From the NCBI RefSeq assembly GCF_000471025.2, contig NZ_CP015840.1, forward strand, positions 496,001 to 560,000: 64,000 bases of DNA, given 5' to 3'. Source of the stretch: Chlamydia gallinacea 08-1274/3. Lineage in GTDB: Bacteria > Chlamydiota > Chlamydiia > Chlamydiales > Chlamydiaceae. The notes under the pieces were generated by a model. It worked only from the letters and a program-made list of their open reading frames with translations, searched no databases and had not been told where the DNA came from. A program made the translations under genes and the position numbers. Shown here piece after piece: positions 56,915-64,000 of the stretch (positions are counted from its first letter, which is position 1; each line of letters starts with the position of its first letter).

Positions 56915-57523
56915 ATGTACGATTATCTTCGTGGAATTCTTACGTATATAAGCCAAGGACATCTATCTATTGAATGTCAAGGTTTAGGATTTGGTATTTT
57001 TGTAGCTGATCGTTGGACTATGGAGTTATCAAGTCAGCTACATTGTGAGCTTATAGTGTATACCTTTACAGTAGTCCGAGAAACAGAGCATGTACTCTAT
57101 GGGTTTCGTTCTCGAGGAGAGCGTGAGTGTTTTCGCATGTTGATTTCTTTTTCTGGGATTGGGCCGAAAACAGGTTTGGCTATTTTAAATACTTTTTCTT
57201 TGAGTCAATTATGCACTATTGCACGTACAGAAGATATTAGAGCTATAGCTTCTGTCCCCGGTATTGGAAAGAAAACAGCCGAAAAGTTAATGGTAGATTT
57301 AAAACAAAAACTTCCTGATTTACTTCCTCTAGATACTCATATATCTTCTTGGCGACCAGCAAAGCCTTCTCATATAGATGAGGGAATTCAGGCATTAGCC
57401 GCATTGGGATATTCTAAATCTATAGCGGAGAAGATGATAGCAGATGCTATGCATGAGCTCCCAGAAAATGCCTCATTAGCAGAAATACTACCTATTGCAT
57501 TAAAAAGAACCTCAAAGGCTTAA
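56915..57523 (+). CDS. ruvA: Holliday junction DNA helicase subunit RuvA
   Basis: 202 aa from ATG 56915, chosen because TTAGGAG sits before it. The N-terminal OB-fold starts [13 protein letters not shown]; two helix-hairpin-helix motifs are in [12 protein letters not shown] and [12 protein letters not shown], and a C-terminal domain contacts RuvB. ruvB is not adjacent, as in other chlamydiae. Confidence 0.95.
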   Translation: MYDYLRGILTYISQGHLSIECQGLGFGIFVADRWTMELSSQLHCELIVYTFTVVRETEHVLYGFRSRGERECFRMLISFSGIGPKTGLAILNTFSLSQLCTIARTEDIRAIASVPGIGKKTAEKLMVDLKQKLPDLLPLDTHISSWRPAKPSHIDEGIQALAALGYSKSIAEKMIADAMHELPENASLAEILPIALKRTSKA

Positions 57524-57531
57524 ACAAGGAC

Positions 57532-57559
57532 TAGACTTTCCTGCGAATCGTGATATAAT
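57532..57559 (+). promoter_or_regulatory. Promoter for ndk
   Basis: TATAAT (57554-57559) is a perfect -10 element; TAGACT (57532-57537) lies 16 bases upstream with 4 of 6 matches. It is 40 bases before the ndk ATG and downstream of the ruvA stop. Confidence 0.6.
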
Positions 57560-57599
57560 TTCTCTGTATTTCATTGTTTAAAGGAGTAACAGCATACAT

Positions 57600-58031
57600 A
57601 TGGAACGTACATTATCAATTATTAAGCCTGACTCAGTAGGTAAAGGTCATATTGGAGAAATTATTACGACTTTTGAACAATTGGGATTCCGTATAGCTGC
57701 AATGCGAATGTTACATTTATCTGTCAAAGAAGCTGAGGGCTTTTATGCTGTTCATAAATCCCGTCCATTTTTCCAAGAACTTGTAGATTTCATGATTTCT
57801 GGTCCTGTTGTGGTTATGGTTCTTGAAGGAGAGAATGCTGTAGCACGTAATCGTGAAATTATGGGATCTACAAATCCCCAAGAAGCTGCTCAAGGAACTA
57901 TTCGTGCGCGATTTGGAGAATCCATAGGAATTAATGCAGTACACGGTTCGGATAGCTTAGAAAATGCAGCCGTAGAAATTCATTACTTTTTTAGTGAAAT
58001 TGATATTGTAAATTCTTCTCAAACAATTTAG
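57600..58031 (+). CDS. ndk: Nucleoside diphosphate kinase
   Basis: 143 aa. Start [15 protein letters not shown] and catalytic His115 in NAVHGSDS. Transfers the gamma phosphate between nucleotides; it complements Npt2-imported NTPs in balancing pools. It converges on lplA, 6 bases away. It corresponds to CT500. Confidence 0.96.
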   Translation: MERTLSIIKPDSVGKGHIGEIITTFEQLGFRIAAMRMLHLSVKEAEGFYAVHKSRPFFQELVDFMISGPVVVMVLEGENAVARNREIMGSTNPQEAAQGTIRARFGESIGINAVHGSDSLENAAVEIHYFFSEIDIVNSSQTI

Positions 58032-58037
58032 AAGGTA

Positions 58038-58745
58038 TTAGAGTAATGTCGTCGACTTTCTGTGAGGTTTGTCTAGATATTGCTGGGCTTCTTGATTAGA
58101 AAAATCTTTCCAAGAAAATAACCTACTAGCCGAAGCTTTGAGTTGGTTAATAAAGTCTTCTTTACTAGGGAACCATGGGCGAATCGTTGTTAGGAAATCC
58201 TGGTGCTTTCGTTGTTTTCTATAGGATGGTTGCTTTTGGGGCGTGGGTAAGTAGCGGGATAACTTATTAATATCCATATCCCAAAGGAACGTAGAGTGGT
58301 GCACCCAGCGGAATCGTTGAATATATTGAGCATTCCCCGCAATTTTTTTATCCCCCAGGGTATAGTCATTTTCATTGATAGCAAATGTTTCTGGGAAGAT
58401 GGGAGCATAGATTTGGTAAGTCCAAAGCATGAGGTCTTGAGAGCTTATCATGGGCTTTGAAGAATTCATGATCCATGTGACTAATATGCTGTCTTTATCA
58501 ATGAAAACCGTGCCTCCTCCACTATAGCGTCTAATTATAGGGATATTATCTGCTTGTAACACAGATAAATAGAGATCTTCGCTAGGAGAGCGCGATATTC
58601 CCAAAACAACAGCTTCAGCAACATTCATATTAATCAGACATATGTTCTCCGTACAGTTGCGTAGAAGGGCTTCTTCTAATTGTAGCTGAGTGAAAATTGG
58701 AGTCCCCGATAGATGAAGGAAGTTACAATTTTTGATGGTAAACAT
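58038..58745 (-). CDS. lplA: Lipoate-protein ligase A family protein
   Basis: 235 aa of the BPL/LplA fold. [12 protein letters not shown] near residue 74 and [13 protein letters not shown] near 131, whose Lys binds the acyl-adenylate, are visible. It would attach lipoate scavenged from the host to the E2 subunits of 2-oxoacid dehydrogenases. Chlamydia carries more than one such ligase; this is the CT499 position. It overlaps mnmG by 23 bases. Confidence 0.85.
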   Translation of the reverse strand: MFTIKNCNFLHLSGTPIFTQLQLEEALLRNCTENICLINMNVAEAVVLGISRSPSEDLYLSVLQADNIPIIRRYSGGGTVFIDKDSILVTWIMNSSKPMISSQDLMLWTYQIYAPIFPETFAINENDYTLGDKKIAGNAQYIQRFRWVHHSTFLWDMDINKLSRYLPTPQKQPSYRKQRKHQDFLTTIRPWFPSKEDFINQLKASASRLFSWKDFSNQEAQQYLDKPHRKSTTLL

Positions 58746-60567
58746 GTTTTTTTATAGCGATCATGAGTACTTGAATGTCAGCATTAGCAATCCCAGATAT
58801 TCTTGATGCAGAACCTATAGTTCTTGGGGTGAATTTTGATAATTTTTCTCTTGCTTCTAAGCTTAGGGCAGAAATACTTTGGTAATCAATATCTTCAGGG
58901 ATCACCATATTTTCTGATTTGGATAAATTTTGAATCAAAGCTTTCTGGCGTTCGACATATCCCGAATACTTAATATCCATTTCTAAAGAAGCATTGAGTA
59001 TACTACCAAAATCACGCACATCATCTGGGAAAGTTTCTTTTAAGGTAGCGTAAGATACCTCGGGGCGACATAACACCTTAGTTAGGGGAACTATAGAATT
59101 TCCATATTTTCTAAATGTTTTACTTAAACGAATCTTTTCTTCTTCTACAATGCGTTTTTGATTTTCAAATACCTCATAACGTTCTTTGCTTAGTAACCCT
59201 AACTCTCTTCCATAGTGGGATAGACGGAGGCAAGCATTATCTTGCCTAAGAAGTAAGCGGTGTTCCGCTCGACTTGTAAACATGCGGTAAGGCTCATCTA
59301 ATACCTGTGTAGTCAGATCATCAATCATCACGCCAATATAAGATTCTTGCCGGGTAGGGATGAACGGTGGATTCGCAAGTACTTTATTTACTGCATTAAT
59401 TCCGGCTATTAAACCTTGAGCTGCAGCTTCTTCATAACCCGTGGTTCCGTTAATTTGTCCACACAGAAATAGGCCTTCTATAATCTTAGTTTCTAGGGTG
59501 GGGTAAATGACATTGCCATGTACATAATCATATTCTATAGCATAGGCGGGACGAGTAATGATAGCGTTTTCTAGTCCTTGTACAGAGCGAATCATGTGGT
59601 ATTGAACATCAAAGGGCATTGATGTAGATAGTCCGTTTACATAGACCTCTCGTGTATTTATGCCCTCAGGTTCTAAAAAGATGAGGTGGCGATCTTTTTC
59701 AGAGAATTTAATGACTTTGTCTTCGATAGAAGGGCAGTAGCGAGGACCAATACCCTCAATACGTCCCCCATATAGGGCAGATAAGTGAATATTTTTAGAG
59801 ATAATTTCCTTTGTCTGTTCAGTGGTGTGCGTAATATAGCATGAAACTTGAGGAAGGGGTGGGGTAAAGGGAGTTGCTCTATGAACAAATCCCACACCGA
59901 TATCTCCTGCCTGTTCTTCAGTCATGGAAAAATCAATAGAAGATGCTAATAAACGAGGCGGAGTTCCTGTTTTTAGTCTGCTTAATGGGAAACCACGCTG
60001 TTTTAATGATAAAGATAACCCTGTAGATCCAGGATCCCCAAGGCGGCCTCCAGAGAAATTTTTATCACCAATATGAATTAAACCACGCATAAACGTTCCC
60101 GAAGACAAAATCACTGTCTTTCCTAAGTACGCAATGCCTTCTTTAGTTGTGACTCCTTGAATACGACAATCCTGATCTAATAAAGATTCCACCGTACCTT
60201 GCATAATATGCAGCCCAGGGAGCTCTTCTAATAAGCGCTTCATATGAATATGATACATTTGCTTATCAACCTGAGCTCTTGGGGCTCGAACAGCCGGTCC
60301 TTTAGTCTGATTTAACATACGAAATTGTATTCCAGACAAATCAGCCACCTCTGCCATAATACCACCAAGGGCATCGATCTCTCGCACAATATGCCCTTTC
60401 CCAATACCACCGATGGCAGGATTACAGCTCAGCTTAGCTATCGTATCCAAATTGGAAGTTAGCAGTAATGTTGATACACCCATTTTTGCAGAACAAAATG
60501 CAGCTTCACAACCTGCATGCCCAGCACCAACTACAATAACGTCATAGCGAATAGGGTGAGTCCACAT
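58723..60567 (-). CDS. mnmG: tRNA uridine-34 carboxymethylaminomethyl synthesis enzyme MnmG
   Basis: 614 aa FAD protein. Rossmann motif [17 protein letters not shown] at residues 14-30, conserved block [23 protein letters not shown] (in parts) near 48, and a [16 protein letters not shown] motif near 380. With MnmE it modifies the wobble uridine of tRNAs decoding two-codon boxes. It is preceded 10 bases upstream by a very small basic gene on the same strand. It corresponds to CT498. Confidence 0.96.
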   Translation of the reverse strand: MWTHPIRYDVIVVGAGHAGCEAAFCSAKMGVSTLLLTSNLDTIAKLSCNPAIGGIGKGHIVREIDALGGIMAEVADLSGIQFRMLNQTKGPAVRAPRAQVDKQMYHIHMKRLLEELPGLHIMQGTVESLLDQDCRIQGVTTKEGIAYLGKTVILSSGTFMRGLIHIGDKNFSGGRLGDPGSTGLSLSLKQRGFPLSRLKTGTPPRLLASSIDFSMTEEQAGDIGVGFVHRATPFTPPLPQVSCYITHTTEQTKEIISKNIHLSALYGGRIEGIGPRYCPSIEDKVIKFSEKDRHLIFLEPEGINTREVYVNGLSTSMPFDVQYHMIRSVQGLENAIITRPAYAIEYDYVHGNVIYPTLETKIIEGLFLCGQINGTTGYEEAAAQGLIAGINAVNKVLANPPFIPTRQESYIGVMIDDLTTQVLDEPYRMFTSRAEHRLLLRQDNACLRLSHYGRELGLLSKERYEVFENQKRIVEEEKIRLSKTFRKYGNSIVPLTKVLCRPEVSYATLKETFPDDVRDFGSILNASLEMDIKYSGYVERQKALIQNLSKSENMVIPEDIDYQSISALSLEAREKLSKFTPRTIGSASRISGIANADIQVLMIAIKKHVYHQKL

Positions 60568-60577
60568 AAACTAGCTA

Positions 60578-60667
60578 TTATTTATTTTTATGACGATCTC
60601 TTCGGCGTCTTTTTTTACGCTTATGTTTAGCGATTTTAAGTCTTCGTTTTTTCTTAACAGATGACAT
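60578..60667 (-). CDS. bS22-like (AURKAIP1/COX24 domain) ribosomal protein, 29 aa
   Basis: The reverse strand has ATG 60667 and 29 codons to TAA. The product begins MSSVKKKRRLKIAKHKRKK and ends in an Arg-rich run then DRHKNK; two-thirds is Lys or Arg. This is the pattern of the small bacterial proteins with the AURKAIP1/COX24 motif (S-V-x-K-K-R-R), represented by mycobacterial bS22 on the 30S subunit. It is 10 bases before mnmG, so the two are probably one operon. No strong ribosome site; AAAG precedes the ATG. Confidence 0.75.
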   Translation of the reverse strand: MSSVKKKRRLKIAKHKRKKRRRRDRHKNK

Positions 60668-60980
60668 AGTCTTTATTTATGGTTAGCGTATGATATATGC
60701 ATGGTTTGACCTTTTCTTGTTAAAGAAAAGATTTTGGAAAAAAATCAGAAACATCAAATCTTTTTCCACAATGCCTTAAACTAGGCAAACCCTATGCCTA
60801 CATTAAGTAAGCTCCTCAATAAATCAGGTGCAGAGTACCTAAAATATAAGAGATTACCTTTTAAGGAAACAATCGGGACCATGTTACTATAAAGACATTT
60901 TGTGGTCCACTGACGATTTTAACTAGGGAAGGAAGAAAGGATCTTGGGTAGAAAAGGATGTTAGTATTTTTGATTTAGAA
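60668..60980. other. Gene-poor interval between dnaB and the bS22-like gene
   Basis: About 310 bases with no credible coding frame. Contains a hairpin (CTTTTCTT / AAGAAAAG, 60711-60730) and a longer inverted pair (GGACCA 60876-60881 / TGGTCC 60903-60908). It must hold the mnmG-unit promoter on the reverse strand, and a small RNA is possible, but I cannot assign one. Confidence 0.4.
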
Positions 60981-62399
60981 TTATCCAGGAAATTCAAAGG
61001 CAGAGTAGTTTCTAAAACGAGCTAACTCTTTTTCAAAAACCAAGGGAATAGAACCGATGGATCCATGACGGTTCTTTGCCACAATGAGTTCTGCTGTCCC
61101 AGGTTTATCATTGGGATCGTAGTATTCTCGACGTAAGAGAAACATGATTAGGTCAGAGTCTTGCTCAATACTTCCACTTTCTCTTAAATCGCTCATTAAG
61201 GGGCGATGGTTAGCTCTATCCTCTACTTTTCTAGATAGCTGAGATAGACAGAGGATGGGGATATCCAATTCTCTGGCTAAAGTTTTTAACATTCGAGAAA
61301 TTTCTGAAATTTCTATTTGACGACTTTCTGTAGAATGTAAAGTTCCTGAGCCGGAAAGTAGCTGTAGATAATCAATAATTAAAAATTGAATATCATAGCT
61401 TTCTTTCATTCTTCTAGCTCGCGCTCTAAGATCAGTAACTTTTAACCCGGGTTGATCATCAATTAATAACGTATGCTGTTGCATTTCATTAACAACAGAG
61501 ACGATGCGTTGAAAATCCTGTCCGGATAGATCTCCCACATTGATTCTTCTAGATTCTACTTCGGAGCGAGAACAAATAATTCTATGAATGAGTTGGTCTA
61601 CAGTCATTTCTAAAGAAAAAATGCCTATTGGAATCCGATTGTGGAAACACATATTTTCCGCAATATTTAAGGCTAGAGCGGTCTTACCCATAGCAGGACG
61701 TGCAGCAAGAATCATAAGATTAGAAGGAGAAAATCCGTTAACCAATTTATCCAAGTCAATGAAGTGTGTAGCTAACCCAGAAATAGGGAGAGCATCTCCG
61801 GAATGCGCGTGCTGTTGAAAAAACTCTTGTTTTTCTTGTAATTGAATCAGGAAGGGCTTGTCTTGTGCAGAAGTTAAACCTTGGAGTTTGTCAGAAACAA
61901 GGACATAGGGTGTGAGGGATGTGGTTTGGCTAATTTTAAATAGAGCAGCTTGCGCTTCATCTAAAGCAACGGCAACATCTTTCGGTTCTTCTATTGCCTG
62001 TTTTTCTATTTCTTTTGCTGTTTGAATCATCTTTCTTAAAATGGATTTAGAAAGAATGATTTGAATATACTCTTCGATATAGGCCGTAGTTCCAGCAAAG
62101 TCGGCTAAAGAAATTAAGTACCCTGGGCCACCAATGACATTGAGGTTATTCCTACGCTTCAGCTCTTCACCAGCAAGAAGGACGTCCATAGGTCTATCTT
62201 GTTTAAAGGCATCCTGAAGAACACGGAAAATAATTTTGTTTTCTAGATAATAAAAATCTTCTTCATTTAGTTGATTAGCAGCAAGATTCAGGTAGTTCAC
62301 ACCAGTAAGCATAGCTCCAAGAACAATCATTTCTGCTTCCTTGGAGTTGGGAAGACCGGGCAATTTAAGTGGAGAGGTTTTATTTGCTTGTGCTGTCAT
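60981..62399 (-). CDS. dnaB: Replicative DNA helicase DnaB
   Basis: 472 aa. N-terminal helicase-loader domain (EAEMIVLGAMLTG near residue 21) and RecA-like motor with Walker A ARPAMGKTALALN near 233 and LIIDYLQLLSG Walker B. Hexameric 5'-3' helicase at the replication fork. It is the chromosomal copy, corresponding to CT497; plasmid-borne paralogues exist in the genus. A tRNA-Ser lies upstream on the other strand. Confidence 0.95.
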   Translation of the reverse strand: MTAQANKTSPLKLPGLPNSKEAEMIVLGAMLTGVNYLNLAANQLNEEDFYYLENKIIFRVLQDAFKQDRPMDVLLAGEELKRRNNLNVIGGPGYLISLADFAGTTAYIEEYIQIILSKSILRKMIQTAKEIEKQAIEEPKDVAVALDEAQAALFKISQTTSLTPYVLVSDKLQGLTSAQDKPFLIQLQEKQEFFQQHAHSGDALPISGLATHFIDLDKLVNGFSPSNLMILAARPAMGKTALALNIAENMCFHNRIPIGIFSLEMTVDQLIHRIICSRSEVESRRINVGDLSGQDFQRIVSVVNEMQQHTLLIDDQPGLKVTDLRARARRMKESYDIQFLIIDYLQLLSGSGTLHSTESRQIEISEISRMLKTLARELDIPILCLSQLSRKVEDRANHRPLMSDLRESGSIEQDSDLIMFLLRREYYDPNDKPGTAELIVAKNRHGSIGSIPLVFEKELARFRNYSAFEFPG

Positions 62400-62597
62400 A
62401 GTAATTTTGTTGTGCTACCGGTGTTTTTTTTGTATGAAATTTCAGGTTAGGGCATCGTGTATATATGCTCAAGTTATTAAAGAAAAAGGCTGAAAGTCTT
62501 CTATTTAAAAAGTTCACTTGCTTTCATTGAAGGCAGCTATTATTCTAGCTTATTTGATTGGGATGTCGCTAACCTGCGAAGTTCCATTTACGTTTAA

Positions 62598-62685
62598 GGA
62601 AAGATGACTGAGTGGTCGAAAGTACGTCCCTGCTAAGGACGCGTACCCCTAAAGGGTACCGTGGGTTCGAATCCCACTCTTTCCG
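62598..62685 (+). tRNA. tRNA-Ser (anticodon GCT)
   Basis: Acceptor GGAAAGA pairs with TCTTTCC, with discriminator G at 62685. Anticodon loop CTGCTAA gives GCT; a long variable arm (ACCCCTAAAGGGTAC) and T-loop TTCGAAT are present. Class II serine tRNA, 88 nt. Confidence 0.95.
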
Positions 62686-62788
62686 AGCTTTAAGTAGTCA
62701 AAAGTTATATTCATTTCTAGGTTTTTGAGCATAGGACAACATTGCGTGCATGATTGTGTTTTACTCGGAAAAGGAAGGAACTCTGTTC

Positions 62789-62818
62789 TTGCTTGTAAAA
62801 CGAGGCTTGCTCTATAAT
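62789..62818 (+). promoter_or_regulatory. Candidate promoter for pgsA
   Basis: A perfect -10 TATAAT at 62813-62818 with a weak TTGCTT at 62789-62794, 18-base spacer. It lies 57 bases before the pgsA ATG. Confidence 0.5.
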
Positions 62819-62875
62819 GAATTGTTTTAGAATAGCGTTAAGATTCCTTACGCAAAGATTACATTAGCCAATACC

Positions 62876-63385
62876 ATGATGAGACGACTCTGTAATTTAC
62901 TTTCTCTATCACGTATATGGCTAGCTTTGCTTTTTTTTCAGGAAAAGGGGCATTTGCGTTTATTGGTGATTTTAGGCGCAATGCTGAGTGATGTTTTAGA
63001 CGGTTATCTTGCCCGCCGTTATAAAGCTACAAGTCGTTTTGGCTCAATGTTAGACCCCTTGACAGATAAGTTTTTTGTGTTCATCTGTGTTGCAATTCTT
63101 TATTGGGAAGGGTCTTTATCTCTTTCGCATTTGTTATTAATTTTTGCTAGGGACATTTTTCTAGTTTTATTTGCTATTTATCTCTCTGCTGTTTGTGGGT
63201 GGCGGGGGTATAACTATCGAGCGCTATTTTTTGGTAAGGTTTTCACAATTGCTCAGTTCATTATTTTACTGGGAGTTACTACTGGAGTGAAAATCCCTGT
63301 TTTGGGCTTAACTCCGTTAATTATTCTTGGGTGCTTGTACTTTATTGAGCGCGTTATTGATTATAACAAGCAATGTCTTGATTGA
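62876..63385 (+). CDS. pgsA: Phosphatidylglycerophosphate synthase (CDP-alcohol phosphotransferase)
   Basis: 169 aa membrane protein with about four helices. The CDP-alcohol phosphotransferase motif is complete: SDVLDGYLARRYK through GSMLDPLTDK (DG, AR, G, D, D spacing as in the family). Condenses CDP-diacylglycerol with glycerol-3-phosphate. Start at 62876 or 62879 (tandem ATG). It corresponds to CT496. Confidence 0.92.
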   Translation: MMRRLCNLLSLSRIWLALLFFQEKGHLRLLVILGAMLSDVLDGYLARRYKATSRFGSMLDPLTDKFFVFICVAILYWEGSLSLSHLLLIFARDIFLVLFAIYLSAVCGWRGYNYRALFFGKVFTIAQFIILLGVTTGVKIPVLGLTPLIILGCLYFIERVIDYNKQCLD

Positions 63386-63403
63386 TTGTATTCAAATTTT
63401 ATT

Positions 63404-63586
63404 TTAATTTTTTTGAGTAATTAAAGATATCAAAGGAACAGCTTGTATTTTAGGTCGCGTTTCTTTAGAATGGTTCTTTACATACACTGTGATCTTTTTA
63501 AAAACATGTTTTTCTGTTTTTTCTATAAGTGTTTCGGGGATTGGTTGAACAGTTCCTTGTTTCTTAAGTGCGATGTGTTTATTCAT
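63404..63586 (-). CDS. Small basic protein, 60 aa, uncertain
   Basis: Reverse-strand ATG 63586 to TAA 63404. Lys/Thr/Val-rich (KHVFKKITVYVKNHSKETRPK near residues 27-47), no signal peptide. Its opposite-strand shadow reads as Phe/Cys-rich and less protein-like. Ribosome site is weak (AGAGC 10 bases upstream). It lies between pgsA and npt2 in a 230-bp gap. I do not recognise it; it may be a real small protein or chance. Confidence 0.4.
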   Translation of the reverse strand: MNKHIALKKQGTVQPIPETLIEKTEKHVFKKITVYVKNHSKETRPKIQAVPLISLITQKN

Positions 63587-63618
63587 AAATTTTTATGCTC
63601 TATGGTTCGGGGAAGGAT

Positions 63619-64000
63619 ATGCAGTCATTAGAAGTAAAACCTTTTTCAAGACTGCGGGCTTACCTCTGCCCCATATATCGATCAGAATTTCCCAAATTTA
63701 TTCCTCTTTTCTTTCTCGCTTTTTTTGTGGGATTTAACTACTGCCTACTTAAAAGTATGAAGGATACGTTAGTTGTTGTGGGTTCTGATGCTGGTGCAGA
63801 AGTTATACCGTTTTTAAAGGTCTGGGGAATAGTCCCTGGAGCCGTAATTATTACCATGATCTACGGGTGGCTAAGTAATCGGTGTCCTAGGGACACCGTT
63901 TTTTATTGCTTTATTGGTAGTTTTTTAGGTTTCTTTTGTTTATTTGCTTTGGTGATCTATCCATTGGGAGATAGCTTACATCTTCATGCCCTGGCGAATA
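63619..64000 (+). CDS. npt2: Npt2-type nucleotide transporter (3' end outside window)
   Basis: The first 127 codons from ATG 63619, preceded by GGGGAAGGAT. The residues [31 protein letters not shown] and [18 protein letters not shown] are hallmarks of the chlamydial/plastid ATP/ADP translocase family. Its position after pgsA matches C. trachomatis Npt2 (CT495), a proton-driven importer of host nucleoside triphosphates, rather than the exchanger Npt1. The gene runs off the window. Confidence 0.93.
   Translation, partial: MQSLEVKPFSRLRAYLCPIYRSEFPKFIPLFFLAFFVGFNYCLLKSMKDTLVVVGSDAGAEVIPFLKVWGIVPGAVIITMIYGWLSNRCPRDTVFYCFIGSFLGFFCLFALVIYPLGDSLHLHALAN

Noticed and set aside
60876..60908. GGACCA/TGGTCC inverted pair as a terminator or small RNA
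   Set aside because: Short arms, 21-base loop and no T tract; reported only as part of the intergenic description.
63443..63631. Forward-strand frame of 62 codons before npt2
   Set aside because: Phe/Cys-rich shadow of the reverse-strand 60-codon frame and it overlaps the npt2 start; no ribosome site.

Overview
This window comes from a member of the genus Chlamydia, most likely the former Chlamydophila branch (relatives of C. pneumoniae, C. psittaci and C. caviae). The DNA is AT-rich and tightly packed. It carries genes known only or mainly from Chlamydiae: an Npt2-type nucleotide transporter, a Cap1/CT529-like inclusion-membrane protein, a UhpC hexose-phosphate carrier, a Mip lipoprotein, and homologues of C. 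trachomatis hypothetical proteins in the same order. Gene identities come from reading the translations and from remembered family motifs; no database search was run. I cannot name the species. The L2 protein is 16 residues longer than the chlamydial L2 sequences I remember, and fmt is missing from its usual place.

Layout. 1-4155: 3' part of the suf iron-sulfur cluster operon (sufB-C-D-S, overlapping genes). 4167-5752: three small reverse-strand genes of unknown role, one a polysaccharide-deacetylase-like protein with a degenerate active site. 5992-6825: parB. 6844-8791: two reverse-strand oligopeptide ABC ATPases. 8845-12079: PhoU-like protein, Pit phosphate permease and pgk, ending in a clear terminator. 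12366-15948: three genes in the position of the C. trachomatis TmeA/TmeB/CT696 type III effector locus, strongly diverged. This is the most accessory-looking part of the window.

15997-40714 corresponds to the C. trachomatis CT553-to-CT529 run: rsmB, dacF, rsbW, envelope-assembly genes (LptE-like, BamD-like), dnaE, uhpC, hisS-aspS, mip-trmL, trxA with a tRNA-Leu(CAG), tsaE, a DnaQ-family exonuclease, a thioesterase, then lnt-lpxC-fabZ-lpxA for lipoprotein and lipid A synthesis, then a Cap1-like Inc protein. 41010-53307 is a fused S10-spc-alpha ribosomal operon of 23 genes including secY and rpoA. Then follow gapA, two proteins of unknown function, tRNA-Leu(TAA), ruvC-ruvA, ndk, and reverse-strand lplA, mnmG, a 29-codon bS22-like ribosomal protein gene and dnaB. 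tRNA-Ser(GCT), pgsA and the first part of npt2 close the window.

Most of this is core genome. The points worth a second look are the apparent deletion of fmt with a leftover start signal at the end of lpxA, the enlarged L2 amino terminus, the diverged effector cluster with a shared upstream 14-mer, the deacetylase-like pseudoenzyme with a 53-residue Ser/Thr/Pro-rich neighbour, a Fur-box-like sequence at 55202-55220, and several very small genes. I saw no CRISPR array, insertion sequence, prophage or rRNA gene.
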